Shown in pieces: positions 25,891 to 36,900 of a stretch of DNA of 64,000 bases. The stretch comes from Corylus avellana (taxonomy: Eukaryota; Streptophyta; Magnoliopsida; Fagales; Betulaceae), in assembly GCF_901000735.1 (NCBI RefSeq), contig NC_081543.1, positions 34,282,590 through 34,346,589 of the forward strand, in the 5' to 3' direction. The stretch's first letter is position 1; each line of letters starts with the position of its first letter. Below the pieces are notes generated by a model. It was not told the DNA's origin. It saw nothing but the letters and a program-made list of their open reading frames with translations, and ran no database searches. The translations under genes and the position numbers were made by a program.

Positions 25891-26906
25891 CCAGTGGCGG
25901 AGAGAAGAGGGGGCGAGTTGGGGGCGGTCGCCGCTGGTAAAAAAAAAAAAAAAAAATTTTAAATATTTTTCTGGCTGAATTGTCTACTGCCCCAGGTAAC
26001 AAAATTTAGTTTTTTTTTTTTTTTTTTAATAAAAAAAAAAAAGTAAAAAACTCCACCAGCTGTTTCGGTTTCTTGGTTTCACATTAAAAAAAAAAAAGTC
26101 AAGAAATTTAATGTTTATTTATCAATATTTGACATTTTCTTGTCATAATCCAAGTACCCAACTGAGTAAGTTGAGAGTAAAGTTTATAATTAAAGCCATT
26201 AACGCCTTAATTTGTCTTGGTTATGACCGAGCTTTTAATTTGTCTTGGTTATAATTTAAATTTTTTAATTGACATATATCTCTCATTTTCATCATTTTGT
26301 TTATCTTATTTTAAAACAATATTGTTATTTATTATTATTATTTTTTTGGTATGTTTTATATAGTACTTTGGGATTTTGTCAAGCATCAACGAATTTCAGA
26401 AGATTACTGCCAATCTTAGATTTGTTCTTTTTATTAATTCATTTTAGGCTAATAGCTATTGGAATATGCTAATAATTTTATTATAATATCATTAGAGTAT
26501 GAGAAGTAAACAATTATTAAAACAATACTTCGTAACAAAATGGAAGATGGATTTCTTAAAGATAATTTACTTGTCTATATTGAAAGGAGAATTGCTAAAA
26601 GCTTCGATTCTGATTTAATACTAGATGATTTTGTTTCTTTAAGATCGCATAGAATGCAATTTTAGGCACTTTGTATTTTGTATTTTCCTTTACTTTTGTA
26701 CTAGTGCCTACATGGTAACTAATATATCAATTTAGCATATAAATATGCTTTTTGTGATACATATATTGTGGTATAATTTTTTTTTTTATTGTATTTACCA
26801 TATTATGATAAAAATATAATATATAAAGAGAAAAAAAAATTATTTATCATTATATTTTATTATTTTTTTGACGCTCCCAGTAGCATGAACTCCTGGATCC
26901 GCCACT
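25891..26906 (+). mobile_element. Decayed hAT-type transposon with transposase C-terminal remnant
   Basis: Ends read CAGTGGCGGA (left) and TCCGCCACT (right). The flanks TAAAGCGG (25883-25890) and TATAGAGG (26907-26914) agree at 6 of 8 bases, which fits an old 8-bp hAT target duplication. At about 26538-26665 the plus strand encodes MEDGFLKDNLLVYIERRIAK and then SFDSDLILDDFVSLRSHRMQ, like the C-terminal end of plant hAT transposases of the TTF-type zinc-finger group. The rest is AT-rich filler with stops. It sits in an intron of the NRPB6 copy. Confidence 0.7.
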
Positions 26907-28639
26907 TATAGAGGTCTGGTTGCATGCATATATAAGATGAAAGAACGAGGTGAAGGATCTGCTTTTAAAATTTCAACCAACATAGCTTTTTTAGGAAAGT
27001 ACGCTGTTAAGTAATCTAACCTCAAGTGGGTGAGTTTCACCCTCCAACTCAACCATCACAGGCGCTTTCATGCTGCTCACCAAGAAGAAAAATGATATCA
27101 TGCAATGGAATCAACCCAACTGACAGCAAAATTTTTGACTGACAAGTTATATATGAAAAGAAAACCATGATATGGAGAGCGCGGGTACCCAAGATTCTGG
27201 CACGCTCATACTTTGTCATATATTTTGAGGTTTTACGACGACGTTCCACCGGTTTCTGCTCTTCTTTCTCCTCAGTTTCAACGGGTTCTCCAGTAATGTC
27301 TTCATTGCTATTGTTCTCTACATCTTCCTCGGCACCTTCCTGTCCATCATTCAGGCAATATGTTAATAGTTGTTTTAAAGAAAGAAAAAAAACCATAAAT
27401 ATTCAGTTCATCATTCTTCTAGGAAGCAAAAATGACTCCTTACTTCAATCTCAGGCTCTGGTGGTTCTTCCTCATATCTGCAGCCAAACATTTCGTTAAT
27501 ATTTGAATCTGATTTTATATATATATATTTGAATCTGATTTTTCCCAAAGCATAATACATCTATATTGATTACCGATCATTTCATCTTATTATTGGCGAG
27601 GATGATCAAAAGTAATCCAAAATTACTTTTAGCAGAAACCCTGTTTATAAATGCTGTGATGGTGATCCAAAGCAGCTGGTGGTACACCAAAATGGTCAAG
27701 AAGCACCTCTCCGCTAACATTACAATGAGTGACTAAGCCACTAATTATGCATAGTCTTTGAGGGTGACCTGCGAGTACTCTTTCCAAAATAAACAAAAAA
27801 AAAAAAAAAATGTATATAAGAGAAAAAAAAAGAGTAGAACCACAACAAACTGCATGTATTATCAGTCTACTTGAGTACACCATCCACTCACAAAAGATAG
27901 GGCTCCTAACAAGATCTTGAACTCATAAGTCTTTGACTACTAAGTCCATACTAAAACTAATCGAACTCACAAATAAAATCCAAAAAACATAAGAAAATCC
28001 AAAATTAGACCTAATCACCTAATGGATCAAAAGTAGAACCCATGTATAGAAATATATTGGTTAATATCCATGGAGACTGGAGTTCTCACATAGTTCTAGA
28101 ATTGAGCCGAATGATAGACATAAATAAAGAAAAATCTTAACAGGAAGAATAAAGCATCTGTGTTCAAAGCTGCCACTGTATTTGGACGCATCCATGCAAC
28201 AGAAATATGAAGTTGCTGCATTAAGGTTTTAGCACACAGAGGTTGAAATAATAGGAAAATTATGAAAAATGTCCTGGCTTTTTTTAATAGCTTAGGAATA
28301 AGCTACTAAATTTTATGGGGGACTAGAATCTCATTTCCTGGCACCCATTATTAATTGAATCTTATATCTTCAATTCATTTAAAAAAAAAAATGTACCACT
28401 TGCCTAACCTCTCTTCTTCTTTGCTGTATTACAATAGCCTCTCTCTAGGTTTAACCAGTCGTATAAGATGTCTCCTGCCATCACATAAATGCTTCTCTAT
28501 ATGTTTCAATTATGCTCTCATACAATATTATTGCGTCGAATTCAATCAAATAATTGTAAATTTGCAGTTTTTAAAGCCATTTCGAGTAATTGAAAGGAAA
28601 GTGTTGGACAATATAGGGAAAACTCAAAACAATACGAAT

Positions 28640-29672
28640 TTTGTTTGAGGCTTTTGGGTATAGGCCTGTCTATGATGCTCGGAGTAATTTGGAGGCTAAG
28701 CTTTCTTCTGGCATTCTTAATGGTGACTAATTCTGGAGACCTGCTAGATCTGATGCACTTGTTGATATCTAAGCTAGGCTTCCTGAGATAAGTTTTGGTT
28801 CTCATGATAGACCTTTATGGATTGCTTCTAGGACAGGTACTTATGTTAGCTTAGAAACAGGGAGCTTCTTAGGGAAAAGAAGGTTGAGACTGTTTGGTGG
28901 AAGTTGGTGTGGTTTCCACATGCCATTCCCAAACGTGTTTTCATTTTGTGGCTAGCTATGCAGAACAGACTTATAACAGGCGATCGGTTGATTATCTGGG
29001 GCTATGATGGTGATGTTAAATGTCTTTTTTGTCATAATTAAATAGAAAGTAGAGAGCATGTGTTTTTTGAATGCAGTTTCAACTATCAAATTTGGAAGTT
29101 TTGTATGCTTTGATGTAAAGTGGACAAGCCTCCTGTAATTTGGGCTGAGATTTTGCAGATAGGCATCAGTCAATGAGAGAATAATACCCTTAGAGTGGAC
29201 AAGCCTGCTGGTCTTAGGTGTTGTAGTTTACAACTTATGGCGCACTAGGAATGAGTTGAAACACTCTGGTCAGCCTAGTATTGAAGAGCAGCTATTAAAG
29301 AAAATCATTTAGGAAGTGAGATTTAGACTAGATGGGAAGGGGAAGTTTCCCAAGACTAAAGTGAATTTAATTTTAGTATCCTTACGGAATTTGCCAGCAG
29401 ATCTGTTGCGGTAGGCTTCTCTGCAGATTTTGTGGAGTCTTATTGTAATTTTGGTCTTTTTTTTGGGAAGGCTTTCTGGTGGTGGTTCCTAGTTGCTGTT
29501 TGCAAGCTGTTTGTAGCTTTTTGGTTTTCTTTCTAGTTTGTTTTGGTTGGTTTTAAGCCTTTGTGAGGTGTGGTTTAGCCTTTTGGAAGGGCTTGTAATG
29601 GTGCTACTTTGTTGATTGGTTTGTTTGCTTTTAATGAAGTTCTCTTATTCATCCAAAAAAAAAAAAAAAATC
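28640..29672 (+). mobile_element. 5'-truncated LINE with poly(A) tail
   Basis: With frame changes and stops the plus strand encodes the zf-RVT region of a plant non-LTR retrotransposon: WWKLVWFPHAIPKRVFILWL at about 28899-28955, followed by AMQNRLITGDRLIIWGYDG, CLFCH, and EHVFFECSFNYQIWKF near 29059-29105. A run of 16 A at 29657-29672 closes the element. The 5' end is uncertain and no target duplication was resolved. Confidence 0.75.
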
Positions 29673-29809
29673 CCTCTCCCTTTCCTTCGTCTGCAAAACC
29701 CTCACTAGAGTAGAAAGGGGCGAATGGCAGTAATTTTGAGGAAAGAGGGATTAGGGTTTCAAAAATAATTTGAATGGAGGGCACGTGTCAAAATAACTCT
29801 TAGCATCCT

Positions 29810-29900
29810 AAGAGGTAGCTCAATTGGCTGGAACCACCTCTAATGAAGCGGAAGTCACTAATTTCAATCCCCCTTCTTATGCGGACATGTAAAAAAAAAA
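29810..29900 (+). mobile_element. Short SINE-like fragment
   Basis: A tRNA-like box A (GGTAGCTCAATTGGCTGG, from 29814) is followed by a weak box B-like TTTCAATCC and an A-rich tail after TGCGGACATG. The same tail motif (TATGTGGACATGT then A run) recurs at 44274-44354 and 56714-56795. Confidence 0.5.
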
Positions 29901-29986
29901 AATTACTCTTAGCTTGTTTGTCATTGCATTAATAAGGGAATATGATCATCTCTAGTCCAAAATAGACTCAAAAATATCAAGTTAAT

Positions 29987-30260
29987 GGTCAAGATCTCTT
30001 CTGAGAAATCCTGATGCCATAAATGAGACATCTATCCCATTAATATAAATAATAATAAAATATTATTTATATTTTAAAACTAATTAAAAAATAAAATAGT
30101 AAAAAAATTTTAAAAAATAATAAAAAAGTAAGGAGTGGATGGCCATGGCCCGTCTATTTTTAATTATTTTTAAAATATAAATAATATTTTATTATTATTT
30201 ATATTAATGAGATAGATTTCCCATTTATGGCTTCATTATCTCTCTAAAGAGATCCTAGCC
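29987..30260. mobile_element. Fold-back element, arms of ~115 bp
   Basis: The element is almost wholly palindromic. Left: AAGATCTCTTCTGAG..GCCATAAATGAGACATC..ATTAATATAAATAATAAT; right: the reverse complement, with few changes, up to AAGAGATCCTAG. Only a GC-richer centre of some 40-50 bp (..GGATGGCCATGGCCCGTC..) is unpaired. A typical plant MITE of the fold-back kind. Confidence 0.75.
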
Positions 30261-30305
30261 ATCCGGTTTCATTAATAAGAAGTTTAAAATGTCATTTTTA
30301 TTAAT

Positions 30306-31455
30306 TGTTTGAGATTGCGTTTTTAAAAAATTGTGATAAGCAGATAAATATGTGTTTTTTTAAAAATGCACAATTTTAAATGCTAAAATGCGATTTTAAA
30401 GGTTAAATTGCGATTTTGCCAAACACTTAACTGTATTTTTAAAAATCACGCACATTTTCAAATCATTATTTTTAAATTGCACATTTTGAAAATCGCAAAT
30501 CCAAACCGACTTTAAGGTGTGTTTTCTATTGTGATTTCATAGCAAAAAATATTTTAAACAAAATAGTAGAAATAAATTGTTTGGGATTGCGTTTTTAAGA
30601 TATTGTGATTTAATAAGATAGAAAATTTGCGACACACAATTTTAAATGCTAAATTGCGATTTTAAAGGGTAAATCACAATTTTACCAAACAGTTAATTAA
30701 GGTTAGTAGGGGTGTATAACCGCTTTGGTAGGATGTTATAAAAAATCACTGTCTAGGGTGAGGCGGTTAGTGGTTTTAGGGGTAAGAAAAAACAGTTAAT
30801 AACTGCTAACCTTTATCAAAAAAAGAAAAAAAGAAAAAAAGGCTAACGGCCTACCCCTTATATATATATAATAATATAAATATATATTTTATATTTTATA
30901 TTAAAAATATAACATTAAAACGACGTTGTTTCGGTGTTTAACTCCAAAATAATGTTGTTTTAAATACGAGTTAGAGATAGGGTTTCATCATCCATTCATT
31001 TTTTTGAGAACACATTTAAACTATTTAAAATAAGCCCAAAAAATAGGTACAAAAATGCCAAAAACACTTCAAAAAGCCAAAAAGCCCATATAAAGAAAAC
31101 AGTTAGATAACCGTCGGTTATTGGTTTGAATAATGGCTAACTACTAACCGTCTAAATGGAGTGATTGCGGTTATTAAAATTCAATAACTGCCTTAGGCAG
31201 TTGCGATTAGTGATTTTAACTAGCAACCGCTTGTACACCCCTAAAGATTAGCTTAAATTTGTGATTTCAAAAAAATAGTGAGTTTTAAAAACGCAGTTAA
31301 ACATTTGATAAAATCACAATTTAGTCTTTAAAATTGTAGTTTAACTTTTAAAATTGTATATTTTTTAAAAATACCTGTTTACTCCCAATTTTAAAACACA
31401 AATTTTCTATGACATTGCAATTTTTTACGATAAAATTGCAATAACTAATGTATCC
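30306..31455. mobile_element. Cluster of TTTGnGATTGCG-type MITEs, one split by another element
   Basis: GTTTGAGATTGCGTTTTT at 30306 and GTTTGGGATTGCGTTTTT near 30577 open two related copies, which share ACAATTTTAAATGCTAAA.TGCGATTTTAAA and end-type sequences AAAATCGCAAATCC. The second copy is cut by the element at 30707-31243 and resumes until about 31455. The same family recurs at 43787-44108 and 56219-56551. Confidence 0.6.
30707..31243. mobile_element. hAT-type MITE with 8-bp target duplication
   Basis: Terminal inverted repeats TAGGGGTGTATAACCGC (left) and GCGGTTGC..-type reverse complement ending TGTACACCCCTA (right) bound 537 bp. Flanks AAGGTTAG (30699-30706) and AAGATTAG (31244-31251) match at 7 of 8 bases. 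Inner sequence is rich in GGTTA/TAACC repeats. No coding capacity; it is nested in an older MITE. Confidence 0.8.
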
Positions 31456-33123
31456 AAAAAGGTCAAAATATTAAAAAAAAAAAAAAAAAAAAAAGAAGAA
31501 GCTAATTCTCAACGTAACCCGGACAAGATCGTCAACTGCTGCTGTCGCTTATCCAGGGGATCGATGAAAATACGGAAATACCATAAATAGCAGACTGTGT
31601 ATCCTTCCAAAAAGGACAGTGGCAGGGGATGGTGTGTGTGGAAGGCTGGAAAGCCCATCTTATGACACAATTAGGCAAAAGGGGTAGTTTTGTATTTTAA
31701 CGCATTTTCCTTACGATCTATAGGGTCCTCGGAATCATCGACCTAATACGACGACGTAGAGGACACGCGTTTACCGTCAGACTGTTACCGCCAGTATAAA
31801 GAGTCAAAACTGACGTCGCTGTGGTTTTTGCTCACTCAAAAGTAACGGCCAAAACTACGCCGTTTTTTCTCCCAATTTCCTTTGTACAAAATGAATAATT
31901 GCCTGAGAAACTGATAAAAATAAAAAACCCCAAAAAAGGCCTATCTGGATAGACGGCGTGGAAAGTGGAACCAATTTGTTCTAAAATTGAAGTTCGAATA
32001 ATAATAATAATAATAATAAAAACCTGAATTAGCATGATAAACATAAAAAAAAAAAAAAACCATTTCCCCAATATTTTTCTTAAATTTGTTAATTATATTT
32101 AAAAGACTAAACTATTTCTAATTTTTTTTAGCGATAAACACTCTTATTCGAAGGATATGAACATGTCTTAACATATGAGGAACATATCATTAATTTTGGA
32201 TAGACCCATTTTATAACGGGGGCTTTCCACAAATTGATGTGACATCAGCTGACTGGAGATATAAAATTTTGTTTATTTTAAGTGACCATTCTAACTTATG
32301 CCACGTCAACCAATATAACGTGAATGTGATAAAATAGATGTAAAGAATAAATTTATTCGCAATAATTATCTTTCTTTAATTTTGCTAGGAAAATTATCTA
32401 CCTTATTGATAGAAATAGAAGTTTAGTAATATTTTGTTAGTCATATGAAGAAAGCAAATACCCACTTATGGTGATACTTTCTTAAGAGTAATAATTCACA
32501 GTATGCCGGACGTGTATAAATAGTTACTTAAAATAGTTATGCATGTTTGGCTAATTTTTTTTTAAATATTTAAAAAAATAAAAATTTAACCTGACATGCA
32601 TGACTGTGACACACCGAGCGTACTGTTTATCATCAATGTTTCTGTTAATAGGAGTCTCACCCATTCCAAACCCAAAATATTAAAATAGCAAAAAGAAGAA
32701 AAAGAAAAGAAAGAAAGAAAGTAGTGAAATAAATGTCTGCTACCCATGAAACTCACTCTGTATCTGTCTCTCTCTAAATAGACACAGTTAAAAATAGATA
32801 TATAGATATTTCTGAGAGAGAGAGAGTTAGGTGTACGGGCCTGGAAATGAGATCTGAATCTAAACCCACCTACTAATTTTCCATTATTTTTGTTTTTTAT
32901 TTTTTGGGTTTTTCTCTTTTTGCCAAAACTCGGAACTTTGGGGCCCTTTGTCAAAAGAAGGGTCTTCCTCTTCACAATCTCGCTCTTTCTCTCTCGGGTT
33001 CTCCGCTTGGGTTTCTTTCTATTGCTGGTAACAACCCGCCTATCCTTTTCTTTTAGTCTCTCTGTTTCTAATATTGGTATACCTCGCATCGTTTTCAATC
33101 TTCTTCTTATTTATTTTTCCTTT

Positions 33124-33173
<50 letters not shown>

Positions 33174-33914
33174 GCTGATCCATGTTGATCTCGATAATAG
33201 AAGGTAGGACTTGAGGAGGATTGCATTCGGATCATATATTGGTTATTTTGTTGAATTATTTTTTTGTGGGATTTGCTTTTGCATTCCTGGTTCGTTTAGT
33301 GCAAGGACTTGATCTCTATGAAGCACTTGCTTTGACTGAATTTTTGCGTTGTTTGATTACGATTTCTTGCATGATTGAGATGGAGATTTGTATGCTTAGA
33401 TTTCTTTCTCCTATTTTTTTTCTTTCTTTGAATTGTTTCATTCATACACACTTTTGTAATTGATTGATTTGATGTATCAAAAAATGCATGTGTATCATGT
33501 GTTTTTTTTTTTTTTTGCTATCCTAGTTGCTATCCTAGTGTTTTTTTATCTGGGTTTTTCTTCTTGTGTTGTCTGGATGGTCATTAAAGCTCTTGGTTGC
33601 CATTTTACAGTAAATAACTGCTAGCTTGGAAAACTAATCTTGTGCATCTATTTGTTTTCGGTGTTCTAGGTTAAAGATCTCTGCTGAAAATCAGAAAATT
33701 ATTGACCTTTCTCGTTGTAGTTGTTTTCTTTGCTCAGCTCAGTATTTTTATAATCGCCTCAAATTGGTTTTGGTGCAAGCATAAAAACCTGCAAACCATG
33801 TAAATATGGACTGGTCTGATTTGGAGAAAATGGGGTTTCCTATATTTGTTAACATGACATGTTCTTGCTTTTAACACCAGGTTTTTGGTATTGAGGCTGC
33901 TTTTGCGGTTAACC
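31456..33914. other. Intergenic region and probable PPI1 leader
   Basis: 31456-32800 has no supported gene. From about 32890 the sequence looks like a plant 5' leader (pyrimidine-rich, CTCTTTCTCTCTCGGG). A likely leader intron runs from 33028 (GCTG|GTAACA) to 33880 (AACACCAG|GTTTTT), putting the start codon in the next exon. Confidence 0.5.
33131..33179. repeat. (TA)n microsatellite in PPI1 leader intron
   Basis: About 24 uninterrupted TA units. Confidence 0.95.
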
Positions 33915-36900
33915 ATGGCTATTGAGGTTGAGGGGTTTGAGATGGTCGATGGACCAGTGGAGCCTGTTACTGGAGGAGACACTGCCCTTTTGCATGAGAA
34001 GGAGAATGGTAAATTGGATCAAGTGCCGGGGCTTAATGAGCCCATAAAATTTGGTTCGCATGGAGATGAGCCAATTAAAGTGGAAGGAAATAATGTTTCT
34101 GACGCCAACTTCCCGAAGGATGCAGTTGATGAGTGGCCTGCACCTAAGCAGATCCATTCCTTTTATTTTGTCAGGTGTCGATCATATGATGACCCTAAAA
34201 TTAAAGTTAAAATAGATCAGGCTGATAAAGAGATTCAGAAGAGAAATCAAGCCCGTTTTCAGATCACTGAAGCACTAAAGGCAAAAAGGGTAGGTTACAA
34301 TTCTCCATAATGACGGTCTGGAACTGCAATTTTATTGGTTCATTTGAGCTATAAATCTATTCTGTTAGCATTAGCTTTCATTTCCTGGGGCACTAATTCT
34401 AGTTGGAATGTTTTTGTTCAAATACACTTCTTCCTTTAGACTATCAAACACAGCCAATTCAGTTAGAGTAGAACCCTATAATTGATACCCTAAAAACAGA
34501 TGCTCATCTGCGAGTAACTATCTTGCTTCAAACAGGAAAGATTTCATTTTATTTCCAGACTTGCTAACTAATTCTTAATATTTGTTGCTTTCATTCAAAA
34601 CTGCCATGTTAGGTGAAAGAAAAGGAATAACATGATTACATGCATACTTACAGGTCAAAATAGATCCGTCTTTAATTGGAAGACAACTTGAAAAAGGGTT
34701 TCCTTTTGTAAAGAAAATACATTTGCACCTGAAGGATTTTAGTGATGAATAAATTAGGAGAAGGGGAGAGCTAGTGAGATTTTAAGGACTAAAAAACTGA
34801 TATAAATGAGTTATTAAGTTCTTTTATTAGTGGGTAGTGGGTACTATATTTTCATAGTAGTTTATTGCTATTATACTTATCAAAAAAAAAAAAAAAAGTA
34901 GTTTATTGCTATTATAGTCGCTCAACTTTGAAACAAGCAAGGAATGCGTTGGCATGGTAGTAGATACAGGAACTAGCTACTTACCAATACAAGGCATAGG
35001 CTAGTGGTCATAAAATGGATGTGAAGAAAGATTACATTCTACCATGTATAAAAGTTGTTCCATTTATGTTTTCTAGTCTATTGAAGTACTGGATGCTCTA
35101 GGAATTTTTTTCCCAATTTTTTGATGTATAGGACTAAGTTGACGGTTTTATTGGATAAGTAGTAACTTATTGATAGTGTTAGCTTTAGGGCCCATAATAC
35201 TCCACAAACATCTAGCATAACCCATATGAAGCATGAAAGATGAGAAAACTTTTTTTTTTTTTTTTTGATAAGTAATACTCAAGAAGTGATTGTGAAAGAT
35301 GAGAAAACTAATGAGAAGGAATTGTTAATTTGTACCCCTTTAGCTTTGCACCAACTCTAAATGGCGCACAAACAACGATAAAAGGAAAAATAATTGAGAC
35401 TAGTAGATGCTAAATGATGAGAGAGAGGGAGATAGAGAGAGAGGTGTATGCTTATGTCTTACTATAGTTAAGGCAGTTAGCTTGCATTGGATATGAAGGT
35501 TGTCTCCTTGGATCTATGATAAACTCTATTAGTATATGGACGAAGTTGCTGTGCAGACTGGCTATAAAGTTCAGGCCTGCAAATTCATGTTTCCCCCAAA
35601 TGGGCGCTTTGTAGGGCTCCTGCACCCTTCATCTCATGTAGTTTAGCTTTTTCCTTCTTACAACCCAAAACAGAAAAAAATAATAATAAAAAAGAACAAA
35701 TTTGGTTCCCTGTAGTATGTATATTGAATATTCCCTTCTTAATGACTTTCTGGTTTAATTAAAGAATCGAAAGACGAGGATATCTATATTTTGAGAATCC
35801 AATGGGAATTGAATGTTCCTAGAATAAACAGGAGGGGATAATTGAGTGCATTTTTTGTAGCTAGTATTCTTGAAGGATTTCGTTTCAAGTATGTCTTTTT
35901 ATAACTGATTAAGGCTGTGCTTAGCACTGCATATTTAAAGAACCAATTGAGTTATGACCTTTTAAAGTTATTCTGTGACAAATTTGCTTTTGGCAAAACA
36001 AGGGAAAGCATTTAAATATAAAAACTTGCTGCTGTATATCTTTAGCAAAAGCGTTAAGTGAGATTTGAAAAAAGAAAAAACTGTAGCTGTAGATACTGGT
36101 GGTTTAACCACCTACCACTTTTGTGCAAATGAAAGGACCTTTTTCTGTACAATGGAAACAAATATTCCTTGCAATGGCAGCTGTCCTGTATTTTTTATTT
36201 AATTCCTTTGTAATGCTATACAGAAATTCTGAAGGTTCCCCAAACACATTTTGACACAACTCCATGCATTTGATGTTGCTGTTCTATTTCTTCTTTTCTG
36301 CAGTCAGATCGAGCGGAGTTGATTTCTCAGGTTAGAGCTTTGAAAGACGACAACAGGCAGTTCAGGACAATCTTTGAGGTGAAAAGAAAGGAGATGGAAC
36401 CTCTGCAACAGGCTCTTGGCAAGCTGCGCAATCCAAACTTTTCTGGTCGTGGTAGTGGAATATGTTCATCTGAGGAAGAGCTCAATGATGTGGTATATTT
36501 TCTCCCCATGCTCTATTTAATGTTTTATTCAGTTTATTTTGGGCTTTTGTGATCCTTGATGCCTTACTCTTTGATTATGGATTTGTGGGTACAGATCCAC
36601 AGTTTGCAGTATCGCATACAACATGAGAGCATTCCGTTGTCGGAGGAAAAGCAAATTATTAGAGAAATTAAACAACTTGAGGGGACAAGGGACAAAGTTA
36701 TTGCTAATGCTGCTATGAGAGCAAAGATCCAAGATTCATTGGGTCAGAAAGAAGCCATTCAAGACCAGGTTAAAGTAAGGCAGTTCTTAGTTTGAATTGT
36801 ATTGTTTTAGAGCCTGTTTTTTCCCTTGTTGTTCGTGGTTTTTCTTTCATTATGATATACCAAGTATTTACAAAATTATATATGTCATTGTAGCTCATAG

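Larger units (their letters stand above)
24902..27477 (-). pseudogene. NRPB6: Broken copy of RNA polymerase subunit gene NRPB6 (RPB6/RPABC2)
   Basis: RPB6 is a small subunit shared by nuclear RNA polymerases. Exon-like blocks on the minus strand, with introns between them: 27477-27444 (YEEEPPEPEIE), 27339-27166 (acidic stretch, then [20 protein letters not shown]), 27072-27021 ([17 protein letters not shown]), 25132-25065 (IAMKELRAWKIPF, AIRRYLHDG) and 24971-24902 ([18 protein letters not shown], then VGGD and stop). These cover all but the first dozen residues of the family. Damage: at the end of the second block the codons read ATC ATG before GT, one base too many, so joining to the next block shifts the frame into a stop; the fourth block has AT instead of AG at its acceptor (25134-25133); several conserved residues are changed. 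No first exon was found. Because introns are kept, it arose by DNA duplication, not from mRNA. Sequencing error at both sites is possible but unlikely. Confidence 0.8.

Noticed and set aside
32586..33098. Minus-strand Lys/Arg-rich open frame of 170 codons
   Set aside because: It runs over the pyrimidine-rich PPI1 leader in antisense and shows no domain.
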